Assembly: GCA_021773295.1 (NCBI GenBank)
Contig: JAJFKI010000081.1
Location: 116,708-180,707, forward strand
From: Gammaproteobacteria bacterium
Lineage (GTDB): Bacteria; Pseudomonadota; Gammaproteobacteria; UBA1113
Length of the DNA stretch: 64,000 nucleotides
Direction of reading: 5' to 3'
Made by a program: the position numbers and the translations under genes. This document shows positions 19,206 through 28,916 of this stretch, one piece after another (position 1 is the first letter of the stretch; each line of letters starts with the position of its first letter). The notes beneath the pieces are model-generated. The model saw only the letters and a program-made list of their open reading frames with translations. It was not told where the DNA came from and ran no database searches.

Positions 19206-20165
19206 TTAAATGACACTGAAGACCAAATATGATAAATAACTAATATAGGCGATTAATAACACACTACCTTTGACCCGACCAATTTCGCGTTTTTTGCCGA
19301 TGCACATGATGTATAAGGTTATGGTGAGCAATACCATGACAGGGTAATCCCGCGTGTAAATAGCACCGTCTATCCATGTTGGATGAATCAAACCCGGGAA
19401 GCCGAGGACCGCGAGTAAGTTAAACATGTTTGAGCCCAACACATTCCCCAAAGCAATATCAGGCTCATTGCGCCAAGCACCCATTAAGGAGGCGAATAAC
19501 TCTGGAAGGCTGGTGCCAATGGCAGCAATGGTTAAACCGATGATGGTATCCGACACGCTTAAGATTTTTGCAATAAGAATAGCCCCTTCGACAAAAATAG
19601 CTGAACTGACGGGCAATAAAATACAACCGATAATAATCCAAATCACGGCCGTGCGCGTTGGCATATGCGCTGGAATTTCCTGCTCATATTCTTGAGCTAA
19701 AATGTCAGTGGTTTTGCGTTTGGCGCCCATCACACAGAACCAATATACCAACACCACCATACCCAATAACATAACGACGCCATCAACTCGCGTCAAACGC
19801 CCATCCCAAATCAACACTAACACCGCTGTCATAATCAAGAGCAGAACGGGAAATTCATATTTAATTACGCCAGAATTAATTCGGATCGGGATCAAGATTG
19901 CCGTCAAACCAATGACCAAGCCGACATTAGTAATATTAGAACCAATGGCATTACCCACCGCAATTCCTGGATTACCTTTGATCGATGCAACAATCGACAC
20001 AAAAATCTCCGGTGCCGACGTGCCAAAAGCAACAATGGTCAAGCCAATCAATAAAGAAGACACACCAAGGTTGCGGGCAAAGGCCGCCGCCCCCCGTACA
20101 AACTTATCGCCCCCCCAAATAAGGCCAGCGAGTCCAACGACTATTAATAACGCTCCAAGAAACAT
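19206..20165 (-). CDS. yrbG: Calcium/sodium antiporter family protein (YrbG-like)
   Basis: Member of the CaCA cation/Ca2+ antiporter superfamily in the inner membrane. The two inverted alpha repeats are clear: GTSAPEIFVSIVAS...GNAIGSNITNVG and GTSLPELFASLMG...GNVLGSNMFNLL, each with its conserved acidic residue. About ten membrane helices. The start MFLGALLIVVGL at 20165 is chosen because AGGAAGAG precedes it; the longer reading to 20264 lacks a membrane-type N-terminus and overlaps the argS leader. 319 residues is a normal length. The ion specificity is not evident. Confidence 0.9.
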   Translation of the reverse strand: MFLGALLIVVGLAGLIWGGDKFVRGAAAFARNLGVSSLLIGLTIVAFGTSAPEIFVSIVASIKGNPGIAVGNAIGSNITNVGLVIGLTAILIPIRINSGVIKYEFPVLLLIMTAVLVLIWDGRLTRVDGVVMLLGMVVLVYWFCVMGAKRKTTDILAQEYEQEIPAHMPTRTAVIWIIIGCILLPVSSAIFVEGAILIAKILSVSDTIIGLTIAAIGTSLPELFASLMGAWRNEPDIALGNVLGSNMFNLLAVLGFPGLIHPTWIDGAIYTRDYPVMVLLTITLYIMCIGKKREIGRVKGSVLLIAYISYLSYLVFSVI

Positions 20166-20285
20166 TGCTCTTCCTATTTGCGGAGAAAAAAGGCACAATA
20201 GCCTCAGTGCTTTACCGTCAAAGGGAACAAAAAGTACCCGACAGAAAATCACAGTTTGAGTCACGAGGAGTGTATAGTACCATCA

Positions 20286-22049
20286 ATGAAAAATCGAATT
20301 AAAAAAATCTTGCAAAGCGCTGTAGAGGAACTAACCAAAGCCGAAAAAATCCCGGCGATGACGGATGTTAATATCCAAATTGAACACACGCGTGATGCCT
20401 CTCATGGTGATTTTGCCAGTAATATCGCATTAATTAATTGCAAACAAGTTCAATTAAAGCCGCGAGATTTTGCGCAATTAATTGTAGAGCACCTACCAGA
20501 CACTCATTTTATCAAAAAAACAGAAATCGCTGGCCCTGGATTTATTAATTTTCATCTCAGTAACATCGCCCAACATGGTGTTGTCGAAGAAATTCTCGAT
20601 AGTGGCCAACTATACGGACAAACCAATATCGGCAATCATAAAAAACTCTTAATAGAATTCGTGTCTGCTAATCCTACCGGACCATTACATGTTGGCCATG
20701 GTCGTGGCGCAGCCATTGGTGCTAGTCTGGCAAATATTCTCAGCGCTGTCGGCTTTGATGTGCATAAAGAATATTATGTTAATGATGCCGGCCGACAAAT
20801 GGATATCTTGGCCACGAGTATTTGGCTAAGATACTTGCAACATCGCAGGGAGAATTTTCCTTTCCCTAGCAATGGTTATCATGGTGACTATGTCTTAGAA
20901 ATCGCTGCTGATATTGAAAAAAAACACGGTGATGCTTTTCACTTGTCTGCTGAAAAAATCTTTACAAAGGATTTACCCGCCGATGAAAACGATGGTAGCG
21001 GAGGAGACAAAGAAGCGCACATCGACGGCTTAATCGAAAAAGCAAAGGAATTACTGGGTGACAGTGGTTACTTATGCATTCATCAACATGGCTTGCAACA
21101 CGTATTAAAAGGTATTAAAGAAGACTTAGCAAACTTTAATGTTACTTTCGAGCATTGGTACTCAGAACGCCGACTGTTTGATGTTAAAGCGATAGAAAAA
21201 ACCATCGAAAAACTCTGCAGCCACACTTATGAAAAAGACGGCAACCTCTGGTTTGACGCCACGTCTTTTGGCGATGAGAAAGATCGCGTATTGGTACGAA
21301 AGAATGGTGTACCCACTTATTTCGCCTCTGATATTGCTTATCACTTTGATAAGTTCGAGCGAGGCACAGACAAAATCATTGATATTTTCGGCGCCGATCA
21401 TCATGGTTACATCCCGCGAATTAAAGCTTCCATGTTAGCCCTTGGAATACGTGAAGAACAATTTGATTTTATCACCGTACAATTCGCCCTTCTCTGGCGC
21501 GGCGATGAGCGTGTGCAAATGTCTACTCGCAGCGGTTCCTTCGTCACTTTAAAAGATTTATGTGAAGAAGTGGGGGCTGATGCTGCGCGCTTTTTCTATG
21601 TCATGCGAAAAGCCGAACAACACATGGATTTCGATTTAAAACTCGCCGCATCACAAACTAATGAGAATCCCGTTTATTATATTCAATATGCCCACGCTAG
21701 AATTTGCAGTGTCTTCAATCAATTACTAGAAAAGAAATTAGATTGGGATCAAAAAGCTGGTTTGGAAAAGATTGGTTTATTGTTAGAACCGCATGAGAAA
21801 AATTTAGTGACTTGTTTGGCGAAGTATCCAGAAATGTTATTATCCGCTGCCAGAAATTATGAACCTCATTTACTGGCACATTATTTAAGAGAGCTAGCGA
21901 ATCACTTTCATAGTTATTATAATGCTCATCAATTTTTGATTGATGACGCAGCATTGCGTAATGCAAGATTATCATTAGCAATGGCCTGTAAAATTGTCTT
22001 GGCCAGTGGGCTTGGTTTACTAAACGTGTCTGCACCCAACGCAATGTGA
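20286..22049 (+). CDS. argS: Arginyl-tRNA synthetase
   Basis: Class I aminoacyl-tRNA synthetase. The ATP-binding HIGH signature appears as HVGHGRG, the usual form in ArgRS, and the KMSKS-equivalent loop is VQMSTRSG. The N-terminal tRNA-recognition domain and C-terminal anticodon-binding domain are both present; 587 residues from MKNRIKKILQ. A TTG 10 codons upstream would add an atypical leader and is less likely. It is divergent from yrbG and precedes the SPOR gene, matching the common argS-ftsN-hslVU order. Confidence 0.96.
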   Translation: MKNRIKKILQSAVEELTKAEKIPAMTDVNIQIEHTRDASHGDFASNIALINCKQVQLKPRDFAQLIVEHLPDTHFIKKTEIAGPGFINFHLSNIAQHGVVEEILDSGQLYGQTNIGNHKKLLIEFVSANPTGPLHVGHGRGAAIGASLANILSAVGFDVHKEYYVNDAGRQMDILATSIWLRYLQHRRENFPFPSNGYHGDYVLEIAADIEKKHGDAFHLSAEKIFTKDLPADENDGSGGDKEAHIDGLIEKAKELLGDSGYLCIHQHGLQHVLKGIKEDLANFNVTFEHWYSERRLFDVKAIEKTIEKLCSHTYEKDGNLWFDATSFGDEKDRVLVRKNGVPTYFASDIAYHFDKFERGTDKIIDIFGADHHGYIPRIKASMLALGIREEQFDFITVQFALLWRGDERVQMSTRSGSFVTLKDLCEEVGADAARFFYVMRKAEQHMDFDLKLAASQTNENPVYYIQYAHARICSVFNQLLEKKLDWDQKAGLEKIGLLLEPHEKNLVTCLAKYPEMLLSAARNYEPHLLAHYLRELANHFHSYYNAHQFLIDDAALRNARLSLAMACKIVLASGLGLLNVSAPNAM

Positions 22050-22054
22050 GAGAT

Positions 22055-22732
22055 ATGCGAAAAGACTACGCCAACAAACAAGCGGCAACGCCAATGGATA
22101 AGACGGCAAAGGATGATAATAGGCCACGATGGCTATGGCTGACGTGTTTGTTGGCGGTGATTTGTTTCGTAGCAGGTTTAGCGTTTTTGCGTTTGCAACA
22201 CTATCAACAATTACACCCAAGCGGGGCCCCGGTAGAAAATCATGAACAACAAGCCATTCGATTACTCGATTTAGATAAACACGAGAACATCGTAGCAAAA
22301 ACTCCCCCACCAACTGCCAAAAAAATTGTCAACAAGCCTAAATTTGATTTTTATGACGTCTTACCAGAGGACGGGCCTCGACCTCTTAAACCAACGCAAG
22401 CAGCCTCTAAAGCGGCGCCGGTAGTGCAAGCCGAAAAAAAAGTCGTTTTACCAAAACCATTACAGCATCACAAAGAAGTTGTAAAACATAAGGTTACGGG
22501 AAGATATTACATCCAATTAGCCTCTTTTTTAAGCGCCACTGATGCGGATAATTTCAAAGGACGCCTACTCTTAGATAGTTATCAACCCACCATTAAACGC
22601 TCAAAAATGAAAGGCCAGACTTGGTATCGAGTGATTATCGGCCCTTATTCTTCCCTGACCAAGGCTAAACACGATAACAAAAAGCTCAGATCTCATGGGG
22701 TTAATGGCTTTATTAGCAAGAAAAAGAGCTAA
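22055..22732 (+). CDS. SPOR-domain cell division protein (FtsN-like)
   Basis: Short cytoplasmic basic segment, one membrane helix (WLWLTCLLAVICFVAGLAF), a Pro/Lys-rich periplasmic linker and a C-terminal SPOR domain (about the last 75 residues, GRYYIQLASF...WYRVIIGPYSS) that binds denuded septal peptidoglycan. Architecture and position between argS and hslVU point to FtsN, but SPOR proteins are hard to tell apart. ATG 22055 is used; an in-frame GTG at 22046 overlaps the argS stop and is also possible. Confidence 0.82.
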   Translation: MRKDYANKQAATPMDKTAKDDNRPRWLWLTCLLAVICFVAGLAFLRLQHYQQLHPSGAPVENHEQQAIRLLDLDKHENIVAKTPPPTAKKIVNKPKFDFYDVLPEDGPRPLKPTQAASKAAPVVQAEKKVVLPKPLQHHKEVVKHKVTGRYYIQLASFLSATDADNFKGRLLLDSYQPTIKRSKMKGQTWYRVIIGPYSSLTKAKHDNKKLRSHGVNGFISKKKS

Positions 22733-22755
22733 CTTCAGGTAATAAAAGTCTTTTT

Positions 22756-22793
22756 TAGATCCTGGGTCCTCGGCTCAAGGCCGAGGATGACGG
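22756..22793. repeat. Short GC-rich hairpin repeat after the SPOR gene
   Basis: TCCTCGGC (22767-22774) and GCCGAGGA (22780-22787) form an 8-bp stem with a 5-nt loop, flanked by GGATC- and GATGACGG-type sequence. It could terminate the argS-SPOR transcript before hslV. A similar but not identical hairpin region lies at 52561-52640. Confidence 0.55.
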
Positions 22794-22904
22794 TGGGTGG
22801 GCCAAAAGGGCTGTCAAAACGATTGAATTTTAACGGGTTCTGCGGTTGAAATTTTCTCAAACATCTATACATTAGACTCATCACAATCACATGAGGATCT
22901 CCAT

Positions 22905-23447
22905 TTGGAACAATTTAGAGGTACTACGATTTTATCGGTCCGACGCGGAGGCAAAGTCGTCATTGGCGGCGATGGCCAAGTCACCATGGGTAACACCGTT
23001 ATGAAGGGCAATGCCCGCAAAGTTAGGCGGCTTTATAAAGATCAAGTCATTGCTGGCTTTGCCGGCGGTACCGCTGATGCCTTCACCCTGTTCGAACGTT
23101 TTGAAGCAAAATTGGAAATGTATCAAGGTCATTTAACCCGCTCCGCCGTTGAATTAGCAAAAGATTGGCGAACCGATCGTATGTTAAGGCGCTTAGAGGC
23201 GTTATTGGCCGTTGCCGATAAAGAAACATCATTGATAATCACCGGTAACGGTGATGTGGTTGAGCCTGAAGACAACTTAATTGCTATTGGTTCCGGTGGC
23301 CCCTTCGCTCAATCTGCTGCGCGCGCTTTGCTGGATAATACGAAATTAGGCGCGAAGCAAATTGTCACTAAGAGTTTAAACATTGCCGCTGATATTTGTA
23401 TCTACACTAATTCCAATTTAGTGATAGAAGAGTTAGACGAGAAATAA
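22905..23447 (+). CDS. hslV: ATP-dependent protease subunit HslV
   Basis: Peptidase subunit of the HslUV (ClpQY) proteasome-like complex. After a 6-residue leader (MEQFRG) comes TTILSVRR with the N-terminal catalytic threonine exposed on processing. [10 protein letters not shown] and [14 protein letters not shown] are conserved blocks; 180 residues is normal. The start is TTG at 22905, with AGGATC about 8 nt upstream. It lies 11 bp before hslU. I could not fix a convincing heat-shock promoter. Confidence 0.96.
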   Translation: MEQFRGTTILSVRRGGKVVIGGDGQVTMGNTVMKGNARKVRRLYKDQVIAGFAGGTADAFTLFERFEAKLEMYQGHLTRSAVELAKDWRTDRMLRRLEALLAVADKETSLIITGNGDVVEPEDNLIAIGSGGPFAQSAARALLDNTKLGAKQIVTKSLNIAADICIYTNSNLVIEELDEK

Positions 23448-23458
23448 GAGATAACATT

Positions 23459-24802
23459 ATGTCGGAAATGACACCCAGAGAAATTGTACAAGAGTTAAAT
23501 AAACACATCATTGGTCAAGACGATGCGAAACGTTCCGTTGCCATTGCTCTTAGAAACCGCTGGCGCCGAATGCAAGTGATGAAAGTGAATCCTGAACTCA
23601 GTAACGAAATTACCCCTAAAAACATTTTAATGATTGGACCAACCGGTGTTGGTAAAACAGAAATTGCGAGACGCTTAGCGCGCTTAGCCAATGCACCCTT
23701 CATTAAAGTCGAAGCAACGAAATTTACTGAAGTCGGTTATGTGGGCCGTGACGTTGAACAAATGGTGCGAGACTTAGTAGATGCCTCGATGAAAATTACT
23801 CGCGAACTTGAAACAGAAAAAGTAAAACACTTAGCAGAAGATGCTGCTGAGGATCGCATTCTTGATATTTTATTACCAGAGGCTAAAGATCCTTTCAGTG
23901 AAACCACCGAGAAAAAAAGTGACTCTGATGCTAGACAAATGTTTCGTAAAAAATTACGCGAAGGTGAAATGGATGATCAAGAAATTGAAATCGACATTGC
24001 CACCACACCCATTGGCGTTGAAATCATGGCACCTCCTGGCATGGAAGAAATGACCAGCCAATTACAAAGTATTTTTCAAAACTTAAGCACCGATAAAACG
24101 AAAACACGAAAAATGCTCATCAAGCAAGCAATGAAAATATTGCAAGAAGAAGAGGCTGCGAAATTAATTAATGAAGAAGAAATGAAAACGAAAGCGCTAT
24201 TAGCTGTTGAGCAAAATGGCATTATCTTTATTGATGAAATTGATAAAGTGTGTCGCCGTAGTGATCACTCCAGCGGTATTGATATTTCACGTGAAGGGGT
24301 GCAGCGTGACTTACTACCTTTAATTGAAGGCAGCTCCGTGTCAACGAAATATGGCTTAGTAAACACGAATCATATTTTATTTATTGCCTCTGGCGCCTTT
24401 CACTTGTCAAGACCTTCCGACTTAATTCCTGAATTACAAGGCCGCTTGCCGATTCGTGTGGAATTAAATGCCTTGTCCGCTGAGGATTTTGAACGAATCC
24501 TGCGTGAGCCCGATGCATCGTTAACAGAGCAATACATCGCCCTGGTTGGTGTTGAAGATTTAAAACTCGAATTTACCGATAATGCTATCACACGTATCGC
24601 TGAAATTTCATGGCAAGTGAATGAAACCGCAGAAAACATTGGCGCCAGACGTTTGCATACGGTCTTAGAACGGCTGTTAGAAACAATTTCTTTTGAAGCG
24701 TCTGATCAATCTGGTCAAACCATCAAGATTGATGCAAAGTATGTGGATAAACATTTAAAACATTTAGCTCAAGATCAAGACTTAAGCCACTTCATTTTAT
24801 AG
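23459..24802 (+). CDS. hslU: HslU ATPase/unfoldase
   Basis: AAA+ unfoldase of the HslUV protease. Walker [10 protein letters not shown], Walker [11 protein letters not shown], the GYVGRDVE pore loop and the C-terminal tail ending in DLSHFIL, which inserts into HslV, are all present. The intermediate (I) domain is about residues 110-240. 447 residues, normal length. Confidence 0.97.
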   Translation: MSEMTPREIVQELNKHIIGQDDAKRSVAIALRNRWRRMQVMKVNPELSNEITPKNILMIGPTGVGKTEIARRLARLANAPFIKVEATKFTEVGYVGRDVEQMVRDLVDASMKITRELETEKVKHLAEDAAEDRILDILLPEAKDPFSETTEKKSDSDARQMFRKKLREGEMDDQEIEIDIATTPIGVEIMAPPGMEEMTSQLQSIFQNLSTDKTKTRKMLIKQAMKILQEEEAAKLINEEEMKTKALLAVEQNGIIFIDEIDKVCRRSDHSSGIDISREGVQRDLLPLIEGSSVSTKYGLVNTNHILFIASGAFHLSRPSDLIPELQGRLPIRVELNALSAEDFERILREPDASLTEQYIALVGVEDLKLEFTDNAITRIAEISWQVNETAENIGARRLHTVLERLLETISFEASDQSGQTIKIDAKYVDKHLKHLAQDQDLSHFIL

Positions 24803-24811
24803 CGCAGTTTG

Positions 24812-25174
24812 ATGATGGAAGATATACCAATCCCCACAGAAATAAAATTGCTGCAAAAATCAAAAGAATTGCACATTAGTTTTGATAACGATAAACACTT
24901 TTCTTTAAGCTGTGAATATTTACGGGTTTATTCACCCTCGGCTGAAGTTCAAGGACATGGTGGCCCGGGTATTTTGCAAACCGGCAAAAAAAACGTTAAC
25001 GTCACCGCCATTGAACCCGTGGGAAATTACGCCGTTAAACTCTTGTTTGATGATGGTCATGGTACGGGTATTTATTCCTGGGATAAACTCTATGAACTTT
25101 GTATCAACCAAGAAACTTACTGGCAACAGTATTTAACGCGTTTGGAGCAAGCCGGTGAATCAAGAGAACCCTAA
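24812..25174 (+). CDS. DUF971 (gamma-butyrobetaine hydroxylase-like N-terminal) protein
   Basis: Small protein (about 120 residues) of the DUF971 family, resembling the N-terminal domain of gamma-butyrobetaine hydroxylase. Recognised by [31 protein letters not shown] and the C-terminal DGH.TGIYSWD.LYEL blocks. Several start codons are adjacent (TTG 24809, ATG 24812, ATG 24815). It lies between hslU and ubiE as in many gammaproteobacteria and overlaps ubiE by 20 bp, indicating one operon. Its biochemical role is not established. Confidence 0.9.
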   Translation: MMEDIPIPTEIKLLQKSKELHISFDNDKHFSLSCEYLRVYSPSAEVQGHGGPGILQTGKKNVNVTAIEPVGNYAVKLLFDDGHGTGIYSWDKLYELCINQETYWQQYLTRLEQAGESREP

Positions 25175-25925
25175 AAAAACCGACGATAAAACCACTCACT
25201 TTGGCTACCAACAAGTCGCAGTGACTGAAAAACACAAAAAAGTCGCCGGTGTATTTCATTCTGTCGCCGAACAGTACGATATCATGAATGACTTCATGTC
25301 CTTCGGTGTTCACCGTTTGTGGAAATTAATTGCGATTCATTTTACCGGCGTTAAGCCAGGGCAACGGGTGTTAGACTTAGCCGGAGGGACGGGCGATCTT
25401 GCCATTAAGTTAGCAGACAAAGTCGGTGATGAGGGCCAAGTGATTTTATCCGACATCAACAGCTCCATGCTCAGCATCGGACGCGATAGAGTCATTGATA
25501 AAGGCTTTTTAAAAAATGTAGATTACGTACAAGCCAATGCTGAGAGCTTACCCTTTCCTGACAATCACTTTCACTGCGTCACCATGGCCTTTGGCTTGCG
25601 TAATGTGACCAATAAAGAAAAAGCATTGCGTGAAATTTTTCGCGTATTAAAACCCGGCGGACAGTTACTGGTGCTAGAGTTTTCAAAACCCGTCGTACCC
25701 GGTTTAAACAAACTCTACGACATGTACTCTTTTAAAATCCTGCCTTGGCTCGGCAAAAAAGTCGCAAAGGATAGCGACAGCTATCAATACCTCGCCGAGT
25801 CCATCCGCATGCACCCCAGTCAAAAAACCCTACAACAAATGATGCAAACCGCCGGTTTTGAGCGCACCCGCTATCATAATTTAACAGGTGGTATCGTGGC
25901 CATTCATCGTGGTTATAAGCTGTAA
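25155..25925 (+). CDS. ubiE: Ubiquinone/menaquinone C-methyltransferase UbiE
   Basis: SAM-dependent C-methyltransferase of the ubiquinone pathway (and of menaquinone where made). SAM motif I is [12 protein letters not shown]; the FG(L)[10 protein letters not shown] block and C-terminal [15 protein letters not shown] are diagnostic. 256 residues from a GTG start inside the DUF971 gene. In most relatives ubiE is followed directly by ubiJ and ubiB; here they are 3.4 kb downstream, beyond accessory genes. The stop codon coincides with the 3' end of a truncated convergent gene. Confidence 0.96.
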   Translation: MNQENPKKTDDKTTHFGYQQVAVTEKHKKVAGVFHSVAEQYDIMNDFMSFGVHRLWKLIAIHFTGVKPGQRVLDLAGGTGDLAIKLADKVGDEGQVILSDINSSMLSIGRDRVIDKGFLKNVDYVQANAESLPFPDNHFHCVTMAFGLRNVTNKEKALREIFRVLKPGGQLLVLEFSKPVVPGLNKLYDMYSFKILPWLGKKVAKDSDSYQYLAESIRMHPSQKTLQQMMQTAGFERTRYHNLTGGIVAIHRGYKL

Positions 25926-26773
25926 TTCGGAAACACACTCGCATAAAACATATGAATGGCGCCACTGCCTATGACTGCTTGGCGTTTGGCGTTTTCGAGG
26001 GGGATTAAGACTTGGTAACCATCTTTGCCATAAGCATCTAATGGAAATAGCATGCCGCGATGGGTTTTAAATCTAAACTCTCCATTGGTGTCATACACGG
26101 ATTGATTATTTTTGGTAACAGCGACAAACATTTGCTTGCGCCATTGTTTAATGAAGGTTTTGTCGACGTATGCAATATCATTAACGGGTAACCATCCATA
26201 GGACCATGGTGTTTGTACCAAGACCCAAGCATCATCTTTTGACGTGTGGACGATTCTAACGGGCGTACCAATCCATAAGTTAGATTGTCGATTGCTATCC
26301 ATGGGGCGCCCTTGCTCTGGCTTTTGAACATCATTAAAAATAGGTGACCGAGTTGGTATCATTCTTAGGAAACTATTATTCACAACGATCGCCTTTTGCG
26401 TATCATCATCTAGTGCGCTTAAATTCATGTTAGTTTTCAGTTGCTGCCACCAAGCGGTTTGATGCGGTTTGTTATGTGCATCCCAACTTGCTCTTTGCTG
26501 CAAACTGTCAACTTTTCCTTGCACCTTATCACGGAGCCGCTGATGAAAACCTGGCTGCATGATTTTCCACGGGGTAAAGTAATTCCCTAGAAAACGTTTC
26601 GCTAACTTCTTTTGTTGACTCTTGTCTTGACCTTGCAATGAGGCGGACAAGGCATCAATGGCTTGTTGCTGAGTTTTAGGCGGTTTGAACTGAATAGATT
26701 GCCCAAAGGCCAAAGGAGAAAATAGGGCACCTACCACAAAACTCAATGAAATAATTCGGATTATTTTTTTCAT
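25913..26773 (-). CDS. Secreted SH3-domain protein, apparently missing its NlpC/P60 domain
   Basis: The signal peptide [24 protein letters not shown] precedes a helical region and an SH3b-type domain ([10 protein letters not shown]...[10 protein letters not shown]...[13 protein letters not shown]) like the one found in front of NlpC/P60 peptidoglycan hydrolases. The 286-residue product ends at [11 protein letters not shown], about where the catalytic domain should begin, and its stop lies inside the ubiE 3' end. I infer that the hydrolase half was lost when this segment joined ubiE. The start at 26773 is set by the signal peptide. A binding-only wall protein is the alternative. Confidence 0.75.
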   Translation of the reverse strand: MKKIIRIISLSFVVGALFSPLAFGQSIQFKPPKTQQQAIDALSASLQGQDKSQQKKLAKRFLGNYFTPWKIMQPGFHQRLRDKVQGKVDSLQQRASWDAHNKPHQTAWWQQLKTNMNLSALDDDTQKAIVVNNSFLRMIPTRSPIFNDVQKPEQGRPMDSNRQSNLWIGTPVRIVHTSKDDAWVLVQTPWSYGWLPVNDIAYVDKTFIKQWRKQMFVAVTKNNQSVYDTNGEFRFKTHRGMLFPLDAYGKDGYQVLIPLENAKRQAVIGSGAIHMFYASVFPNYSL

Positions 26774-26852
26774 AATGACTGCTCTCTTTTTAAATGGAGC
26801 GCAATCATAACACATTTTTGAATCAACGATAGACTAGCTAGTCTGCCATTTA

Positions 26853-26993
26853 AACGATGCTAAAATTCGCAAAACTCCACTTATAGTGTGCCAGAATTCG
26901 CATTTAACGTCTTATACTATGCTAAAATTCGCTTTTTTGGCTTATATTGTGCTGTTATTCGCATAATACTGCATATACTGTGCTATAATTCGC
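26853..26993 (+). promoter_or_regulatory. Five-copy 31-bp operator-like array before the winged-helix/Fic gene
   Basis: GCTAAAATTCGC-like cores begin at 26859, 26890, 26921, 26951 and 26982 (steps 31, 31, 30, 31 bp). Four of them are preceded by CTTATA/CATATA-type sequence. The last copy contains an extended -10 (TGC-TATAAT, hexamer at 26984-26989), so the array overlaps the promoter. The helical phasing suggests binding on one face of the DNA, probably by the winged helix of the downstream protein. Confidence 0.8.
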
Positions 26994-27030
26994 TTATTTG
27001 CAAAATATATTACCAAAAATCGGGGTTAAT

Positions 27031-28521
27031 ATGCTATATATCGCAAAAAACACAAACCAGGCCAAGCAACTATCGAAGCGCTATAAAGATAAACAGCTGC
27101 GAAAGTTGTGCAGGGGTATATACTCTGATGACTTAAAATCCTCTATTGAAGAACTCATTCTCAATAACTGGATGGATATCGTTGCTCAAACCGTACCCGA
27201 GGGTATCCTTAGTTACCGCACTGCCATTGAACTAAAGCCCACCACGTTTAAAAACAAGTTCATTGTTTTTGTAACCAGCTCTTATGCCAAAACCATCAAC
27301 CTGCCTGGCTTGATTATCAAAATTTATAAAGGGGATAAAAAAAAATATCACGAACAAGTCTTGCCAAACCTCGCCAGAAGCAGTTTGCCACGCACACTAC
27401 TCGAAAACTTAAGCACTGTGAGAGGTGCTCAGTATAAAAAAGTAAAAACTATTGGTATAAGCAACGTTGAACGCATACTTGGAAAAGAATTACATTTACG
27501 CGGTAAAGCACATTTAAATCAACTACGAGATGACGCAAAAAAAATTGCTGTGGATCTTAATTATATGCCCGCCTTTAAAAAATTGAATAATTTAATCAGC
27601 GCTTTACTTTCTACTCACGCTAAAGAAGATCTATTAATAACAGATTATGCTAAAGCAATTGTTCAACAAAGACCTTTTGATGAAAACCGAATAAGGCTGT
27701 TTGATACCCTTGTGCTTTATTTAAAAAGATGTAATTTTCTATCAAGATCTTATCAATACAACCGCATAAGCTTTAAAAATCTTAGCTTTTATGAGGCTTA
27801 CTTTTCAAATTTTATTGAAGGTACCGAATTTATTATTGATGAAGCAGAAGACATTGTCTTTAAAGGGCAAGAAATTTATAACCGTCATGCAGATAGTCAC
27901 GATGTATTATCTAGTTTTAATCTTAGCAATGACTATTCTGAAATGTGCATCACACCAGAAACTGCCGGTGGCTTGATTGAGATCTTACAAAATAGACACG
28001 CTATTTTAATGAAAGAGCGTCCTGAAAAACGTCCAGGTGAATTTAAAATAAAACCTAATAAAGCAGGTAATACTTATTTCGTTTCTCCTGAAGATACTAC
28101 CGGGACTTTATACCAAGGCTTTGAGCGTTATAAACTCTTAAACCCAGGTATGGAAAAAGCATTATTCATGCAATTTTTAATCAGTGAAGTACATCCTTTT
28201 GATGATGGCAATGGTCGACTTTCTCGCCTGATGATGAATGCAGAGCTCGTTCAGCATGGTGATTACAAAATTATGATCCCATCCGTTCACCGCGATAATT
28301 ATTTGAATGGATTAAGACTAGCATCACGAGATGAAAATTTTAGAATCTACGTGAAGGTGATGGATCAAGCACAAGCCTATACAGCTTCTGTAAACTGGTT
28401 AGATTATGGTGAGGCTCGTGAAAAAATTGAAGCAGACAACGCTAATTTAAACGCTGATGAGGGCTTGCCTACGTTTACCCGGGCATTAAGGCAACTAGAA
28501 TTACCCGACTTTCCGGCATAG
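27031..28521 (+). CDS. AbiEi-like winged-helix / Fic fusion protein
   Basis: Residues about 1-180 resemble AbiEi-type antitoxin/transcription regulators (QLRKLCRGIYSDD, ILSYRTAIEL). Residues about 230-496 are a Fic domain with HPFDDGNGRLSR, the canonical catalytic motif for AMP transfer. The inhibitory-helix signature SxxxEG appears as SNFIEG in front of the Fic core, so activity is probably autoinhibited. 496 residues from ATG 27031 (GGGG upstream). A five-copy 31-bp array precedes it. A toxin-antitoxin-like or effector role is possible; the target is unknown. Confidence 0.85.
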   Translation: MLYIAKNTNQAKQLSKRYKDKQLRKLCRGIYSDDLKSSIEELILNNWMDIVAQTVPEGILSYRTAIELKPTTFKNKFIVFVTSSYAKTINLPGLIIKIYKGDKKKYHEQVLPNLARSSLPRTLLENLSTVRGAQYKKVKTIGISNVERILGKELHLRGKAHLNQLRDDAKKIAVDLNYMPAFKKLNNLISALLSTHAKEDLLITDYAKAIVQQRPFDENRIRLFDTLVLYLKRCNFLSRSYQYNRISFKNLSFYEAYFSNFIEGTEFIIDEAEDIVFKGQEIYNRHADSHDVLSSFNLSNDYSEMCITPETAGGLIEILQNRHAILMKERPEKRPGEFKIKPNKAGNTYFVSPEDTTGTLYQGFERYKLLNPGMEKALFMQFLISEVHPFDDGNGRLSRLMMNAELVQHGDYKIMIPSVHRDNYLNGLRLASRDENFRIYVKVMDQAQAYTASVNWLDYGEAREKIEADNANLNADEGLPTFTRALRQLELPDFPA

Positions 28522-28600
28522 ACACAACTCACTTAAAAATATATCTTGATAATTCTTAAACGCATAAATATACTGTTCGAAACTAACTTTCACAGGAAAG

Positions 28601-28619
28601 GTACACAAATATGGTGTAC
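28601..28619. promoter_or_regulatory. Inverted repeat across the toxin start codon
   Basis: GTACAC (28601-28606) and GTGTAC (28614-28619) are separated by 7 bp and enclose the ATG at 28611. A candidate autorepression site for the HigBA-type pair. Confidence 0.5.
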
Positions 28620-28916
28620 ACTTATGATAAACATGATATATTTAATGCCAAGCTATCACGTGGGGCAAAAAAGGACTTAAAGCGAGTACCTTTACATATA
28701 AAGGTTAAACTGCAAGCATGGCTAGAAGCGATTGGCCATAATGGGCTTAAGCATGTGATGAAAATACCCGGCTATCATGATGAGCCTTTACAAGGAAAGC
28801 GCAAGAGCCAGCGGTCGATTCGCCTCAGCAAAGCATATCGAGCTATCTACGTTATTGAAAAGAATGAACGGGTGAAATTTATTGAAGTTATCGAGGTAAA
28901 TAAGCATGAGTATTGA
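28611..28916 (+). CDS. RelE/HigB-type toxin
   Basis: 101-residue protein with the RelE/HigB fold pattern: LSRGAKKDLKRVP, LKHVMKIPGYHDEPLQGKR and RSIRLSKAYRAIYVIE, the last carrying the basic residues typical of ribosome-dependent mRNA interferases. It overlaps the following XRE gene by 11 bp, in the toxin-first order of HigBA. The operator-like repeat GTACAC...GTGTAC spans its start codon. Confidence 0.83.
   Translation: MVYTYDKHDIFNAKLSRGAKKDLKRVPLHIKVKLQAWLEAIGHNGLKHVMKIPGYHDEPLQGKRKSQRSIRLSKAYRAIYVIEKNERVKFIEVIEVNKHEY

Noticed and set aside
19702..20259. 185-codon plus-strand frame opposite yrbG
   Set aside because: Antisense shadow of a membrane-protein gene; Thr/Ile/Pro-rich, low-complexity product and no start context.
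22800..22904. Heat-shock promoter before hslV
   Set aside because: A TTGAAA is present but no matching downstream element at proper spacing.
26853..26993. CRISPR-like array
   Set aside because: The period is 31 bp in total, the copies are degenerate, there are no unique spacers of spacer length and no cas genes. Operator array fits better. The same holds for 38660-38777 and 41294-41397.
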